Of a stretch of 64,000 nt of DNA, positions 8,110-17,185 are shown in pieces (within the stretch, counting starts at the first letter, position 1; each line of letters opens with the position of its first letter). A program made the translations under genes and the position numbers. The notes under the pieces were generated by a model that saw nothing but the letters and a program-made list of their open reading frames with translations, was not told where the DNA came from and made no database searches. The DNA is from Phyllobacterium zundukense (lineage in GTDB: Bacteria > Pseudomonadota > Alphaproteobacteria > Rhizobiales > Rhizobiaceae). Where the stretch lies: positions 3,393,001 to 3,457,000 of the forward strand of contig NZ_CP104973.1 of NCBI RefSeq assembly GCF_025452195.1, in the 5' to 3' direction.

Positions 8110-11100
8110 ATGACTCTACGCAAAGCTTTGCGCGCATCGACTGCGCTGACCGTGGTTTCGGTTCTCGGCATAACCGCCACGGTCTCCCTCTCGATTTTCG
8201 GCGAAGCAAAGGCGCAGACGTGGAATGGGGCGGGACCGGACTATGGTATCGGGACAAACTGGACGCCGAACAATGTTCCGGACGCTGCCGGAGAGACTGC
8301 CACGTTCGATGATACCGGCGCAGCCCAGTCAACGGTAAATCTTGGGGGAGCCACTTATTCGTTGAACAGCTGGGTAGTCAACGGCGGCACCACCTACTCG
8401 ATGGAAAACGGCACCGTAAACTTTCTTGATGCTGCGGGTTTGACGAACAACTCGACCGGCGGCCTGGGGATAAATGCAAACATTACCGGTGTCGGCGGCG
8501 TAACGCAGAGTGGCACGTCTACGCTCTTTCTTCTCGGCAACAATAGCTATAGTGGCGGGACGACCGTACTTTCAGGAATAGTTGAAGCAAGGGGAACTGG
8601 CAGGCTTGGCACTGGTGCTGTGAACGTCGGGAATGCGTTCGGCGGTGCCTCCGCCGAGCTGCAATTGACCAATGGGTTCGATGCTCAATCACTGTTTATT
8701 ACCAACCATGCCACGGGCAACACAGTTTTCAATGGCGGGACGGCGGGCGGCGCCACTATCAGAAACAGTGAGGGTGGTGGCACTACCTTCATGAACAATA
8801 GCACCGCCGGTAGTGCCACGATTACCAACGATATTAGCGCCAACCAGCCAAGTGTCACGTTGTTCAGCGATACCAGCACGGCCGGTAGCGCGAGGTTTTT
8901 TCTGCCCGGCGGTGATGTTCGGTTTCAGGATAACAGCACGGCAGGCAACGCAATCCTAACCGGAACTGCAACAATCGTATTCCAGCAGAATGCGACCGGT
9001 GGTAACGCCAACATCAGTCTCGAGTCCTTCACCGGGTTGATTCAATTTCTGGACAACAGCACGGCGGGCGCGGCCACGATTTTGAATGATACCGGCAGCC
9101 AAATTCGGTTTGACGGCGCAGGGACGTCTGCCGGGACGGCCACGATCACCAACAGCGGCTCCTCTATTCTACCGGCCGTCCAGAATTCGACAACGATATT
9201 CGACACGACCAGCACGGCAGGCAACGCCACGATCATCAACATAAGTGATGGTCGAACACAGTTCCTCGCCAGTAGTAACGCCGGAAGCGCCAGGATTGAA
9301 AACAATGTCGGTGGCGGCACGTTTTTTGAAGGCACCAGCAGCGGCAACAGCGCACAGCTCGTTACGGTCGGCACCGGTTTCGTAGACTTCTCGCGAAGCG
9401 CTTCTGCCGCGAATACTGCCGGCTCCATCGAGGGCAGCGGTGAGTTGCGGCTCGGTGCGATTGATTTCACTGTCGGCTCGAACAATCTGTCGACCACATA
9501 TTCCGGTGTGATCCAGGACGGCGGCACCAATGGCGGCACGGGCGCATCGCTGACCAAGACCGGTACAGGAACCCTGACGCTATCCGGTATCAATACTTAT
9601 ACAGGCGACACGACGGTCAATCAGGGCACGCTTTCCGTCAACGGCACAATCGGCGATGTCGACGTGATGAGCGGTGCGACGCTCGGCGGTATCGGTACGG
9701 TCGGCAATGCGGTTGTGGCCTCCGGTGCTACCATTGCTCCGGGCAATTCGATCGGCACGCTGAACGTCGCCGGAAACCTCACCCTTGCTGCCGGTTCGGT
9801 CTACAGTGTCGAACTCGCAGGCTCGGGTGCGTCGGATATGATCGCAGCTTCCGGCGTTGCAACCTTGCAGGGTGGTTCGGTGTCGGTCACCGCACTTGAC
9901 CCGCAGACCAGCTATCAGACTGGACAGGTCTACAGGATCTTGACTGCTCAGGGCGGGGTCAGCGGAGCATTCGATCCGAATGTGCTGAGCAATTCCGCAT
10001 TTTTGAGCGCGACGATTGCGAATACGGCCAACGCCGTGGATCTTACCATTGCAGTCGCAACAACGCCCAATCCGCCTAACCCACCCGGTCCTCCTCCGGT
10101 GTTCGTGACCGCCGCGCAAACCCGCAACCAGCTGGCGACGGCCGGTGCTCTCGATACTCTGGTTCAAAGCGGCAGTTCTTTGGCGCTCTATAACAGCCTT
10201 CTCGTGCTCGATGCCGTCACGGCGCGCGAAGCATTCGATTCATTGTCGGGCGAGATTTACGCTTCGGCGAAGACAGCTTTGATCGAGGACAGCCGTTTCA
10301 TCCGCGATGCTGCGATCAACAGGGTTCGCAGTTCCTTTGGCGGTGTGGCTACCGCCGCGGTACCGGTCATGGCCTATGGCGAAGGCGGCCCGGAACTCGC
10401 TCCTGCAACAACCGACAAATTCGGCGTATGGGGAACAGGCTTCGGCAATTGGGGTTCGACCGACAGCGATGGCAACGCTGCATCCCTTGATCGTACGACT
10501 GGCGGTTTTGTCGTTGGAGCCGACGCACTTGTCTGGGAAAACTGGCGTCTCGGCTTGCTTGCCGGATATAGCCGCACATCGTTCGATGTCGATGATCGTT
10601 CGTCGTCGGGAGACAGCGACAATTATCATCTCGGCATCTATGGCGGCACACAGTGGGGTAATCTCGGCTTCCGTGCAGGTGCAGCCTATACGTGGAGCAA
10701 TATCGATACCGATCGCTCGGTAGTGTTCCCGGGTTTTTCCGAGGATCTCAGCGCCGACTATGACGCCGGAACCGCCCAGGTCTTCGGTGAACTTGGCTAC
10801 CGCATCGATACCAGCCGCGTCGCATTCGAACCTTTCGCCAATCTCGCCTACGTGAACTTCCGGAGCGACTCCTTCTCCGAATCCGGTGGCGCAGCGGCAC
10901 TGTCCGCATCGAGCGAAACGACCGACACGACTTTCACCACGTTGGGTCTGCGGGCATCCACAGATTTCACGCTGGGAAGCATGTCGGCGACGGCCCGCGG
11001 CATGCTGGGCTGGCGCCATGCATTCGATGACGTAACGCCGCAATCCCGCCTCGCCTTCACTGGAAGCGACGCTTTCACGATATCAGGCGTGCCAATCGAC

Positions 11101-11238
11101 CAGGACGCGTTCGTGGTCGAGGCCGGTCTTGATCTCAAGATCACGCATAGCGCGACGCTTGGACTGGCTTATAATGGCCAGTTTGGCAGCAAGGCGCAGG
11201 ACAATGGATTCAAGGCCGACCTTTCGTTCAAGTTCTAA
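8110..11238 (+). CDS. autotransporter (type Va) with repeat-rich passenger and beta-barrel
   Basis: A 1042-residue surface protein that exports its own passenger through a C-terminal outer-membrane barrel. The start is set at ATG 8110 because a signal peptide begins there (MTLRKALRASTALTVVSVLG, cleavage after AKAQ). The passenger is Gly/Ser/Thr/Asn-rich beta-helix. From about residue 190 to 430 it has many short units centred on N-S-T-A-G-x-A-x-I, followed by PATR-type repeats (LTKTGTGTLTLSGINTYTG, then GGIGTVGNAVVASGATIAPG). A proline linker (NPPNPPGPPP) precedes the roughly 270-residue barrel, which ends in the terminal Phe (DLSFKF) used by the Bam machinery. An adhesin-like role is inferred. 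The stop overlaps a palindromic repeat. Confidence 0.9.
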   Translation: MTLRKALRASTALTVVSVLGITATVSLSIFGEAKAQTWNGAGPDYGIGTNWTPNNVPDAAGETATFDDTGAAQSTVNLGGATYSLNSWVVNGGTTYSMENGTVNFLDAAGLTNNSTGGLGINANITGVGGVTQSGTSTLFLLGNNSYSGGTTVLSGIVEARGTGRLGTGAVNVGNAFGGASAELQLTNGFDAQSLFITNHATGNTVFNGGTAGGATIRNSEGGGTTFMNNSTAGSATITNDISANQPSVTLFSDTSTAGSARFFLPGGDVRFQDNSTAGNAILTGTATIVFQQNATGGNANISLESFTGLIQFLDNSTAGAATILNDTGSQIRFDGAGTSAGTATITNSGSSILPAVQNSTTIFDTTSTAGNATIINISDGRTQFLASSNAGSARIENNVGGGTFFEGTSSGNSAQLVTVGTGFVDFSRSASAANTAGSIEGSGELRLGAIDFTVGSNNLSTTYSGVIQDGGTNGGTGASLTKTGTGTLTLSGINTYTGDTTVNQGTLSVNGTIGDVDVMSGATLGGIGTVGNAVVASGATIAPGNSIGTLNVAGNLTLAAGSVYSVELAGSGASDMIAASGVATLQGGSVSVTALDPQTSYQTGQVYRILTAQGGVSGAFDPNVLSNSAFLSATIANTANAVDLTIAVATTPNPPNPPGPPPVFVTAAQTRNQLATAGALDTLVQSGSSLALYNSLLVLDAVTAREAFDSLSGEIYASAKTALIEDSRFIRDAAINRVRSSFGGVATAAVPVMAYGEGGPELAPATTDKFGVWGTGFGNWGSTDSDGNAASLDRTTGGFVVGADALVWENWRLGLLAGYSRTSFDVDDRSSSGDSDNYHLGIYGGTQWGNLGFRAGAAYTWSNIDTDRSVVFPGFSEDLSADYDAGTAQVFGELGYRIDTSRVAFEPFANLAYVNFRSDSFSESGGAAALSASSETTDTTFTTLGLRASTDFTLGSMSATARGMLGWRHAFDDVTPQSRLAFTGSDAFTISGVPIDQDAFVVEAGLDLKITHSATLGLAYNGQFGSKAQDNGFKADLSFKF

Positions 11239-11381
11239 GAGCCTGAACGGAAATTCGCCATGAAGGGCTGCAAATGGCATTTTTCTGCGCTCCGATGCTC
11301 ATGTACAAACGTACGCTGCGCTTCGGTGCTCGAAAACCACCATTTTCGCGACCCCTGACGAATTTTCGTTAGGGCTCTAAG
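11236..11381. repeat. palindromic repeat, copy 1 of a three-copy family
   Basis: The ends TAAGAGCCTGAACGG and CGTTAGGGCTCTAAG region form an imperfect inverted repeat of about 25 bp. The interior holds TTTTTCTGCGCTCCG, a central GTAC-containing inverted pair (ATGTAC...GTACGCTGCGC) and GGTGCTCGAAAACCACC. The same interior recurs at 59566-59713 and 63550-63707. It overlaps the stop codon of the autotransporter gene and may act as its transcript end. Confidence 0.65.
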
Positions 11382-11411
11382 ATATTTGGCTCCGGCCTCT
11401 GAGGAAATACA

Positions 11412-11765
11412 ATGGAACGGCCGGAAACAGACCATATTGATCAGGATGCCAATCTCGAGGCCTTGGCGAACTTCGTGGACTCCTCTGGCATCAACAGGGA
11501 TCGGGGCGGCAGGTGCCGGTTTGACGCCGACATCCTGTTCAGCAGCGACAGGACCGTCGACGAGCGCACACGCGTCCATATCAGCTTTCGCGACGACGAG
11601 GTTTCAGTGGTGCGCTTTACCGAGAAGGGTGAGTTGAATCCTGTCCATGTGCATACGGAATTCAGACTTGCGTCATCCGTTTTCCGGTTTGAAGATGAAG
11701 AACTGCAGATTTTCGGAACGTCACCGAAAGTAGGCCAATACACGGTCCGTATTCGGCCGTTGTAG
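11412..11765 (+). CDS. hypothetical protein
   Basis: A 117-residue acidic soluble protein, unrecognised. GAGG lies seven bases before the ATG. The C-terminal two thirds alternate hydrophobic and polar residues (RVHISFRDDEVSVVRF, FEDEELQIFG, QYTVRIRPL), suggesting a small beta-sandwich or barrel. It lies 28 bp upstream of the next gene and both read the same way, so they may form a two-gene operon. Confidence 0.6.
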   Translation: MERPETDHIDQDANLEALANFVDSSGINRDRGGRCRFDADILFSSDRTVDERTRVHISFRDDEVSVVRFTEKGELNPVHVHTEFRLASSVFRFEDEELQIFGTSPKVGQYTVRIRPL

Positions 11766-11793
11766 GACTGAATTCAGACTGGAGAACTACCGA

Positions 11794-12558
11794 ATGACCG
11801 CTTCATTTGCGGAAACCAAGCTGCTTCTGTTCCGGAGGCTCAAATACATACTCCGCCGCCCGAAGCCTCCAGTGATGCCGGTCCCCTTTGCCGGACCAGT
11901 CGTGGTTGTTGGCTCGGCTCCGGTTTCTCACAAGCCTATCGATTTTGATGAAACATTTCGTGTGATCACCATCAATGGTTCTCAGGCAGTGACCCGGAAA
12001 TGGGGCATAACGGTGCCCGACGTTACGCTTATGCAGTACAGGCAACTCGATGGCACGAACACGAATGCGGTCGAGGTTCGTCGTGTTCTCAAGGGTGAGC
12101 GCACGGGCACGCTCTACGTGCTGTTGTGGCGCAAGGGACTGGCGAGCCTCAACGAGCACCTTAAAGCGTTTGACTATCGCTATGACAGGGTTCAGATCGT
12201 AAACCGCTATGAGCGGATTGCGCTGGTGGAAAGAATCTGCGGGCTGAAGGTGCTCGAACTGGACGCGATCTCCAAATGCTCGAATGGGGTGATCGCGGTA
12301 CTCTTCGCGCTGTTGAACGGCGCCACAGCCGTCATCATCAGCGGAATCAACCCGCAATCGACCGGACATGTCTATAACCAGGAAAATTTGTCCCGGCTTC
12401 ATGTCGAGATGGACAGCGAAATATTGTTGACGCTGCTGCGTAAGGGATATCCGGTTTATACGGCGGACCCCGAAGTAGCAAAATCAATAGGGTTGCCGCT
12501 ATGGGAAGGCAGCGCACGAAGCAATTCCGCACCTGTCTCGCATTACCGCGGAACATAA
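11794..12558 (+). CDS. sialyltransferase-fold-like hypothetical protein
   Basis: 254 residues. A basic N-terminal region (LLLFRRLKYILRRPKPP) precedes VVVVGSAPVSHKPIDFDETF...TINGSQAVTRKWG, which resembles the nucleotide-binding first half of GT29/DUF115-like glycosyltransferases (G-x-G/A-P-S then a conserved asparagine). A later segment, CSNGVIAVLFALLNGATAVIISGIN, resembles the P-S-T/N-G-x-x-A-L-x-x-A-x-x-x-G-A motif of the same group. This suggests a sugar transferase acting on surface glycans, but no substrate can be assigned and the similarity is by eye. It is probably co-transcribed with the gene before it. Confidence 0.65.
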   Translation: MTASFAETKLLLFRRLKYILRRPKPPVMPVPFAGPVVVVGSAPVSHKPIDFDETFRVITINGSQAVTRKWGITVPDVTLMQYRQLDGTNTNAVEVRRVLKGERTGTLYVLLWRKGLASLNEHLKAFDYRYDRVQIVNRYERIALVERICGLKVLELDAISKCSNGVIAVLFALLNGATAVIISGINPQSTGHVYNQENLSRLHVEMDSEILLTLLRKGYPVYTADPEVAKSIGLPLWEGSARSNSAPVSHYRGT

Positions 12559-12574
12559 GCGCTGAAGGTCCGTT
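12550..12574 (+). promoter_or_regulatory. EcfG-type (general stress response) promoter
   Basis: GGAAC at 12550-12554, a 16-base spacer, then CGTT at 12571-12574. This matches the alphaproteobacterial EcfG/RpoE2 consensus (GGAAC-N16/17-CGTT). It lies 30 bp before the ATG of the YqjD-like gene 12604, in the right orientation, inside the end of the preceding gene. Confidence 0.7.
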
Positions 12575-12603
12575 ATAGCCCTGTAGTGAACAGGAGCTTC
12601 AAA

Positions 12604-12855
12604 ATGGCAATGTTTTCCAGAAATGCAGATGATATCCAGGGCGACGTCGAGGCGCAGATCGCGGCCTTGCGCAAAGAGATTTCCAAGATTTCGGCCAGTC
12701 TTTCCGATTTGGGATCTGAACGATTTGACGAGATGAAGCGCTCCGCATCAAGGCAGGCTCGTTACGCTGCCGATACCGCCAAGGAGAATCCTGTGGCGAC
12801 GGTCGCGATCATTGCGGCTGCAGCTTTACTACTCGGGCTTTTCTCACGCCGTTGA
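12604..12855 (+). CDS. small YqjD/ElaB (DUF883)-like membrane protein
   Basis: An 83-residue protein. An amphipathic helix (residues about 10-60, IQGDVEAQIAALRKEISKIS) is followed by a single C-terminal membrane anchor (PVATVAIIAAAALLLGLFSRR). This is the layout of the YqjD/ElaB/DUF883 family, tail-anchored proteins of the inner membrane, some of which bind stationary-phase ribosomes in enterobacteria. ATG 12604 is preferred over GTG 12586 because AGGAG lies about eight bases upstream. An EcfG-like promoter lies directly upstream, matching stress induction. It pairs with the next gene, a diverged paralogue. Confidence 0.82.
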   Translation: MAMFSRNADDIQGDVEAQIAALRKEISKISASLSDLGSERFDEMKRSASRQARYAADTAKENPVATVAIIAAAALLLGLFSRR

Positions 12856-12872
12856 TACAAGGATGACTTACC

Positions 12873-13184
12873 ATGGACGACATGACCGAAGCCATGCAGA
12901 GCGAGACGGACAAGGAGAGACTACGCAGTGAGATCGCCGATTTGAAGCGCGATCTGGCGGCGATTACCAAAACCCTGTCCGACCGCGGTATCGAATTCCT
13001 CGATAACCTGTCGGATGATGACGAAAGCTCGACGTTCGATGAAATCAAGGAGCGCGGGACGCGTGCTGCCAGCGCTCTGGGTCATCGGGCTCAGAAAATT
13101 GCCAATACGCCAACGCAAAATTCGGTTTCGACGCTGATGATCATCGCTGGCCTCGGCGTTATCATCGGCATGCTGGCCCGCTAG
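12873..13184 (+). CDS. small YqjD/ElaB (DUF883)-like membrane protein, second paralogue
   Basis: A 103-residue protein with the same plan as its neighbour: charged helix (SETDKERLRSEIADLKRDL), a middle Ala-rich helix, and a C-terminal membrane anchor (VSTLMIIAGLGVIIGMLAR). It is separated from the first paralogue by 17 bp and has AAGGA upstream of its ATG, so the two are likely one transcript from the EcfG-like promoter at 12550. The acidic patch DNLSDDDESSTFDEI is not found in the first copy. Confidence 0.8.
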   Translation: MDDMTEAMQSETDKERLRSEIADLKRDLAAITKTLSDRGIEFLDNLSDDDESSTFDEIKERGTRAASALGHRAQKIANTPTQNSVSTLMIIAGLGVIIGMLAR

Positions 13185-13203
13185 AAAAAAAATTATTTTT
13201 TGC

Positions 13204-13229
13204 GGAACCTTTTGCGACATATCTGCGTT
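13204..13229 (+). promoter_or_regulatory. EcfG-type promoter of a candidate small RNA
   Basis: GGAAC at 13204-13208, a 17-base spacer and CGTT at 13226-13229, the EcfG/RpoE2 consensus. Transcription would start near 13235-13237 and run into a three-hairpin structure ending in an intrinsic terminator. Confidence 0.65.
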
Positions 13230-13235
13230 CTTACA

Positions 13236-13321
13236 AAACTGGTCCCCCAACCAGCTAGGCTGCAACCCCACAGCCAACCCCGAGTCCCAGCTTCTGCTCC
13301 GGTAGAAGCTGGGCTTTTTTT
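13236..13321 (+). ncRNA. candidate stress-induced small RNA with C-rich loops
   Basis: About 86 nt between two convergent genes. Hairpin 1 is CTGGT/ACCAG with loop CCCCCA (13239-13254). Hairpin 2 is GGCTG/CAGCC with loop CAACCCCA (13258-13275). A single-stranded AACCCCGAGT follows. Hairpin 3 is a 10-bp terminator stem followed by seven T. Repeated CCCC-bearing loops resemble the anti-Shine-Dalgarno loops of rhizobial sRNAs such as the alpha-r14 family, though the exact CCUCCUCCC motif is absent. An EcfG-like promoter sits at the right distance. That it is transcribed is inferred. Confidence 0.6.
13286..13321 (+). terminator. intrinsic terminator
   Basis: A 10-bp perfect stem (CCCAGCTTCT / AGAAGCTGGG) around an 8-base loop, then C and seven T. 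It ends the candidate sRNA and any read-through from the YqjD-like pair. Confidence 0.85.
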
Positions 13322-13335
13322 AGGACTATATGAGT

Positions 13336-13893
13336 TCAGCGGACCTGATCAAGCAGACGCTTGCATTCAAGCAGATCAAACAGCGTTTCCTGAAGAAGCG
13401 TTCGATTGTCCTTGGAGAGCCGTTTGCCATCGGCGGCAACCGGGCCCTCGTCGTCCCCCTTGATCAATCCGAAGAGACGTCTGCCCTGGGGTGCGGATTT
13501 CGACGTTCCCATGACGGCAGCCTCCTCGTCGGCGTCGACGCGGTCCTGCTCGGCGGCAAGCGCTTCTTCCTGACGGGCCGAGGCCTGCTTTTGCTGGCTG
13601 ATGGCTTCGGCGGCCGCAGTGTCGCCACTGCCGAGCGCTATGATGAACTGCGTGCCGTTTTCCCGGAGAAGCCGCTGCACGCCCTTGATTGTATAGCCTT
13701 GATCGTAAAGCAGATGGCGGATCCCCTTCAGGAGATCCACGTCCAGCGGGCGGTAATATCGGCGCCCGCCGCCACGTTTCATCGGTTTGATATGCGTGAA
13801 GCGTGTTTCCCAGAAACGCAGGACGTGCTGGGGCAGATCGAGATCTTCTGCAACTTCGCTGATGGTTCTAAATGCGTCGGGACTCTTGTCCAT
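13336..13893 (-). CDS. MerR-family transcriptional regulator
   Basis: 185 residues. An N-terminal MerR winged helix (residues about 8-75) reads [20 protein letters not shown]...[15 protein letters not shown] with the usual R-x-W-E and G-R-R-x-Y motifs. A variable acidic C-terminal half follows, with no metal-binding cysteine pair. It follows ihfA on the same strand, an arrangement conserved in Rhizobiales where the gene is annotated simply as MerR-family. Its effector is unknown; the absence of cysteines argues against a metal sensor. Confidence 0.9.
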   Translation of the reverse strand: MDKSPDAFRTISEVAEDLDLPQHVLRFWETRFTHIKPMKRGGGRRYYRPLDVDLLKGIRHLLYDQGYTIKGVQRLLRENGTQFIIALGSGDTAAAEAISQQKQASARQEEALAAEQDRVDADEEAAVMGTSKSAPQGRRLFGLIKGDDEGPVAADGKRLSKDNRTLLQETLFDLLECKRLLDQVR

Positions 13894-14027
13894 GATTTCA
13901 CCCTCTCAGGAGAAATTCTGATTCGACCTCTATTTCAGCGGTTTATCGACCATTTTTCAAGCGCGGCGCTAAACTACACCACAGCAATCTTGCATCCGGA
14001 GCGTGCAGAACGCAAATTCGGCTATGT

Positions 14028-14348
14028 TCAGGCTGTTTTCTTCTTGCGCGTCTGGTGCGAGCGCAAAATTCGCTGCTTCAGCACGTTTGATGCCTTGAAC
14101 GTCATGACCCGGCGCGGCAGGATTGGCACCTCTTCACCCGTCTTGGGGTTGCGGCCGATGCGTTCGTTTTTATCTCTTACCTGGAACGTGGCGAAAGACG
14201 ACAATTTGACGGTCTCGCCACGAACAATTGCGTCACACACTTCGTCGAGAATTGTCTCGACAAGCGAAGCTGATTCTGTGCGTGAAAGCCCTACCTTGCG
14301 ATAGACCGCTTCAGCCAGATCAGCGCGCGTAATGGTCTTACCCCCCAT
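14028..14348 (-). CDS. ihfA: integration host factor subunit alpha
   Basis: A 106-residue HU/IHF-family DNA-bending protein. It shows the dimerisation helices ([20 protein letters not shown]), the beta-arm region [20 protein letters not shown] with the DNA-intercalating proline turn, and a basic C-terminal tail (RSHQTRKKK). The [12 protein letters not shown] arm and its place downstream of fabH identify IHF alpha rather than HU or IHF beta. IHF bends promoter and recombination sites. It is likely read from the plsX-fabH transcript or its own promoter in the 120-bp gap. Confidence 0.95.
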   Translation of the reverse strand: MGGKTITRADLAEAVYRKVGLSRTESASLVETILDEVCDAIVRGETVKLSSFATFQVRDKNERIGRNPKTGEEVPILPRRVMTFKASNVLKQRILRSHQTRKKKTA

Positions 14349-14470
14349 ACGATCTCAAAGCTCTCGTTTGTTGCAAAACTACCAGGTGACAGCGGAAGTT
14401 ACAGAATGAAACCGGATCGGGCAAGCGCGTTGAGAAAGTTCGTGAACTAATTCAATGCTTAACCTGCCTA

Positions 14471-15442
14471 CTACCACCGTAGCAGAACTGCACCCCACGT
14501 AAACCCCCCACCCATGGCTTCGAGAAGGACGAGATCGCCTTGCTTGATCCGGCCGTCGGCGACAGCCGCCGCAAGAGCTAAGGGTACTGAAGCGGCTGAT
14601 GTATTTCCGTGTTGGTCGACAGTGATGACGACCTTCCCGGCAGGAAGATCGAGCTTCTTCGCCGTGGCGTCGATGATGCGCTTGTTGGCCTGGTGCGGGA
14701 CGAACCAATCAATGTCCGCAGCAGTAATTCCTGCCTCGGAAAACGCCGCTTCGATGACGTCGGTAACCATGCCGACGGCATGCTTGAACACCTCACGGCC
14801 CTCCATGCGCAAATGCCCGACCGTCTGCGTCGTGGATGGTCCACCATCGACATATAGTTTCTGTTTGTGCGATCCATCGGAACGCAGATTGGCGGTGAGC
14901 ACGCCGCGATCCGAGGTAAGGCCACGGCCCTCACCCGCTTCAAGAACGACAGCACCCGCACCATCCCCGAACAAGACGCATGTCGTGCGGTCTTTCCAGT
15001 CGAGGATACGGGAAAAAGTCTCCGATCCGATAACCAGAACGCGTTTGGCCATGCCGCCGCGAATATAAAGATCGGCCGTGGTCATCGCATAGACGAAGCC
15101 GGAGCACACCGCCTGCATGTCGAACGCAAAGCCGTGCGTCATGCCAAGACGTGCCTGGATATCGACCGCAGACGCTGGAAATGTATTGTCCGGTGTCGAA
15201 GTAGCGAGGATGATGAGATCGATATCGTCCGGCGTGAGACCGGCATTGTCCAGCGCGGCCCGGGCCGCTGTCTCGCCGAGCGAAGCCGTCGTCTCGCCCT
15301 CGCCAGCGATGTAACGCTGGCGGATACCCGTGCGCTGTACGATCCATTCGTCGCTCGTCTCGACAATCCCTTCCAGATCAGCATTCTTGACCAGGCGTGC
15401 CGGTTTGGCCGCCCCTATACCTTTAACAACTGATCTGATCAT
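14471..15442 (-). CDS. fabH: beta-ketoacyl-ACP synthase III
   Basis: 323 residues. FabH condenses acetyl-CoA with malonyl-ACP to start type II fatty acid synthesis in the cytosol. The catalytic triad is visible: Cys in [13 protein letters not shown], His in [12 protein letters not shown] and Asn in [15 protein letters not shown]. The start codon overlaps the plsX stop (ATGA), so the two are translationally coupled. Length is normal for the family. Confidence 0.97.
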   Translation of the reverse strand: MIRSVVKGIGAAKPARLVKNADLEGIVETSDEWIVQRTGIRQRYIAGEGETTASLGETAARAALDNAGLTPDDIDLIILATSTPDNTFPASAVDIQARLGMTHGFAFDMQAVCSGFVYAMTTADLYIRGGMAKRVLVIGSETFSRILDWKDRTTCVLFGDGAGAVVLEAGEGRGLTSDRGVLTANLRSDGSHKQKLYVDGGPSTTQTVGHLRMEGREVFKHAVGMVTDVIEAAFSEAGITAADIDWFVPHQANKRIIDATAKKLDLPAGKVVITVDQHGNTSAASVPLALAAAVADGRIKQGDLVLLEAMGGGFTWGAVLLRW

Positions 15443-16524
15443 TTAACTTCCTGTTGTATTTCGGCTTCTGCGTCGTTGCCGGCTTCGTCTTTGAACGCCA
15501 CACCGACCGGACCCTTGTGGAAATGCGTCAGATCCGCAGCGATCTTGTCGAGAAGCTTGTTGTGAGCCATGTCATAACCAACATCGATAGCGGAGGCAAA
15601 GCCCAGCGCGTCGGTTCCACCATGGCTCTTGATGACGACACCATTAAGGCCAAGGAATACGCCGCCATTGGTCTTGCGCGGGTCAAGCTTTTCTCGCAGA
15701 CGGTTGAACGCCCCCCTGGCGAAAATATAGCCAATCTTCGCCATCAGCGTGCGGCTCATGGCCTCGCGGAGATATTGCGCATATTGCTTGGCTGTACCTT
15801 CTGCTGCCTTGAGCGCGATATTCCCGGTGAACCCTTCAGTGACAACGACATCCACCGTGCCCTTGCCGATGTCGTCACCCTCGACGAAACCGTAATATTC
15901 GAGGCTGGGCAACGGAATTTCGCGCAGGATACGCGCCGCGTCCTTGACGTCATCCTGCCCCTTGATCTCTTCCACGCCGACATTCAGAAGGCCAATCGTG
16001 GGACGCTCGATGTCAAAAAGTGAGCGCGCCATGGCGGCTCCCATCACAGCGTAGTCCACGAGTTGCTGCGCATCGGCGCCGATAGTCGCGCCTATATCGA
16101 GCACAATGCTTTCACCACGCAAGGTCGGCCAAATGCCTGCGATCGCGGGCCGCTCGACATTTGCCATCGTACGCAGGCAGAACTTCGACATCGCCATGAG
16201 CGCGCCGGTATTGCCGGCGGAAACGCAGACATCCGCCTCGCCCGTCTTTACGGCCTCGATCGAACGCCACATGGAAGATTTCCAGCGGCCGTTGCGCAAA
16301 GCCTGGCTCGGCTTCTCGTCCATGCGCACAGCGACATCGCAATGGTGGAAGGTCGAGGCGTTGGACAATGCCTGATACTTCGCCAGGTGCGGCTGGACTT
16401 CTTCTTCCCGTCCAAAAATTACGAACCTGATATCAGGATGGCGCTCCAGCGCCGTTGCCATGCCGGGAATGACGATCGATGGACCGAAATCACCGCCCAT
16501 GGCATCAATGGAAATTCTGATCAC
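15439..16524 (-). CDS. plsX: phosphate acyltransferase PlsX
   Basis: 361 residues. PlsX converts acyl-ACP to acyl-phosphate for membrane phospholipid synthesis. It starts [15 protein letters not shown], the diagnostic PlsX N-terminus, with [15 protein letters not shown] and [19 protein letters not shown] further on. It heads the plsX-fabH pair, which overlaps by four bases, and follows the YceD-like gene, the standard order in many bacteria (yceD-[rpmF]-plsX-fabH). Confidence 0.97.
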   Translation of the reverse strand: MIRISIDAMGGDFGPSIVIPGMATALERHPDIRFVIFGREEEVQPHLAKYQALSNASTFHHCDVAVRMDEKPSQALRNGRWKSSMWRSIEAVKTGEADVCVSAGNTGALMAMSKFCLRTMANVERPAIAGIWPTLRGESIVLDIGATIGADAQQLVDYAVMGAAMARSLFDIERPTIGLLNVGVEEIKGQDDVKDAARILREIPLPSLEYYGFVEGDDIGKGTVDVVVTEGFTGNIALKAAEGTAKQYAQYLREAMSRTLMAKIGYIFARGAFNRLREKLDPRKTNGGVFLGLNGVVIKSHGGTDALGFASAIDVGYDMAHNKLLDKIAADLTHFHKGPVGVAFKDEAGNDAEAEIQQEVK

Positions 16525-16600
16525 TCTGGATTGTCCTGTCCTGTTCAGTACGGATGCGCCTATCCGGGCGGCATTACTTATGCCGAGGACATGGCACCAA

Positions 16601-17170
16601 TCAAGTCTTCTGTTTCCAATCCTTCAGACCGGCGAACGGATTGGCCGGTTTTTCGGCCTCGTCATCTTCGCCAAAACTCGTCACAACGGGCGGTGCATCC
16701 TCGATTCCGCGCTTACGCGGATAGGGATCGATCGCAAGCTCAAAAAACTCCTCGGCGATAGCGCCAGCGTCGAGCCGGTCGCCGGAAAACGTCTCCGGTG
16801 CATCGGGGCCCTCGGCGTCGATGATAAGTTCGCCATTCTCGTCGAGCGGCAAACGGGCAAGCCGGGAACTTTCCGGCACGAAGAGCGTATCAATCTCCGC
16901 GTTGACGGTCGCATCGATCGGTTCCAGCGTCACGATACATGACTGGACGATCTCTGCCTTGACTGTCCCCCGAACGCGAATGCCGTCCTTTTTCCATGGC
17001 ACGATCTGCAGATCGGCCTTGAACGATTTGACATCCTCCAACTCGTGAAAGTCGCGCAATGCTTCGCGCTCACGTTGGTCGGCGTCGATCTTTATTGTGA
17101 CCCCCTTTTGCGGCAGGCGGTTGACGGAAACAGGAAAGCTCAAAGCTCCGTCGGTTTTTCTCGTTGTCAT
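16601..17170 (-). CDS. YceD / DUF177 family protein
   Basis: 189 residues of the DUF177 (YceD) family. The core contains [49 protein letters not shown], with the conserved C-x-V-T-L-E/D-P segment. The C-terminal acidic tail includes IDPYPRKRG. Family members lie next to plsX and rpmF and are linked to 23S rRNA biogenesis in E. coli and plants. Here it is followed by plsX on the same strand. Confidence 0.9.
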   Translation of the reverse strand: MTTRKTDGALSFPVSVNRLPQKGVTIKIDADQREREALRDFHELEDVKSFKADLQIVPWKKDGIRVRGTVKAEIVQSCIVTLEPIDATVNAEIDTLFVPESSRLARLPLDENGELIIDAEGPDAPETFSGDRLDAGAIAEEFFELAIDPYPRKRGIEDAPPVVTSFGEDDEAEKPANPFAGLKDWKQKT

Positions 17171-17185
17171 ATGGCTTTCCCCCTT

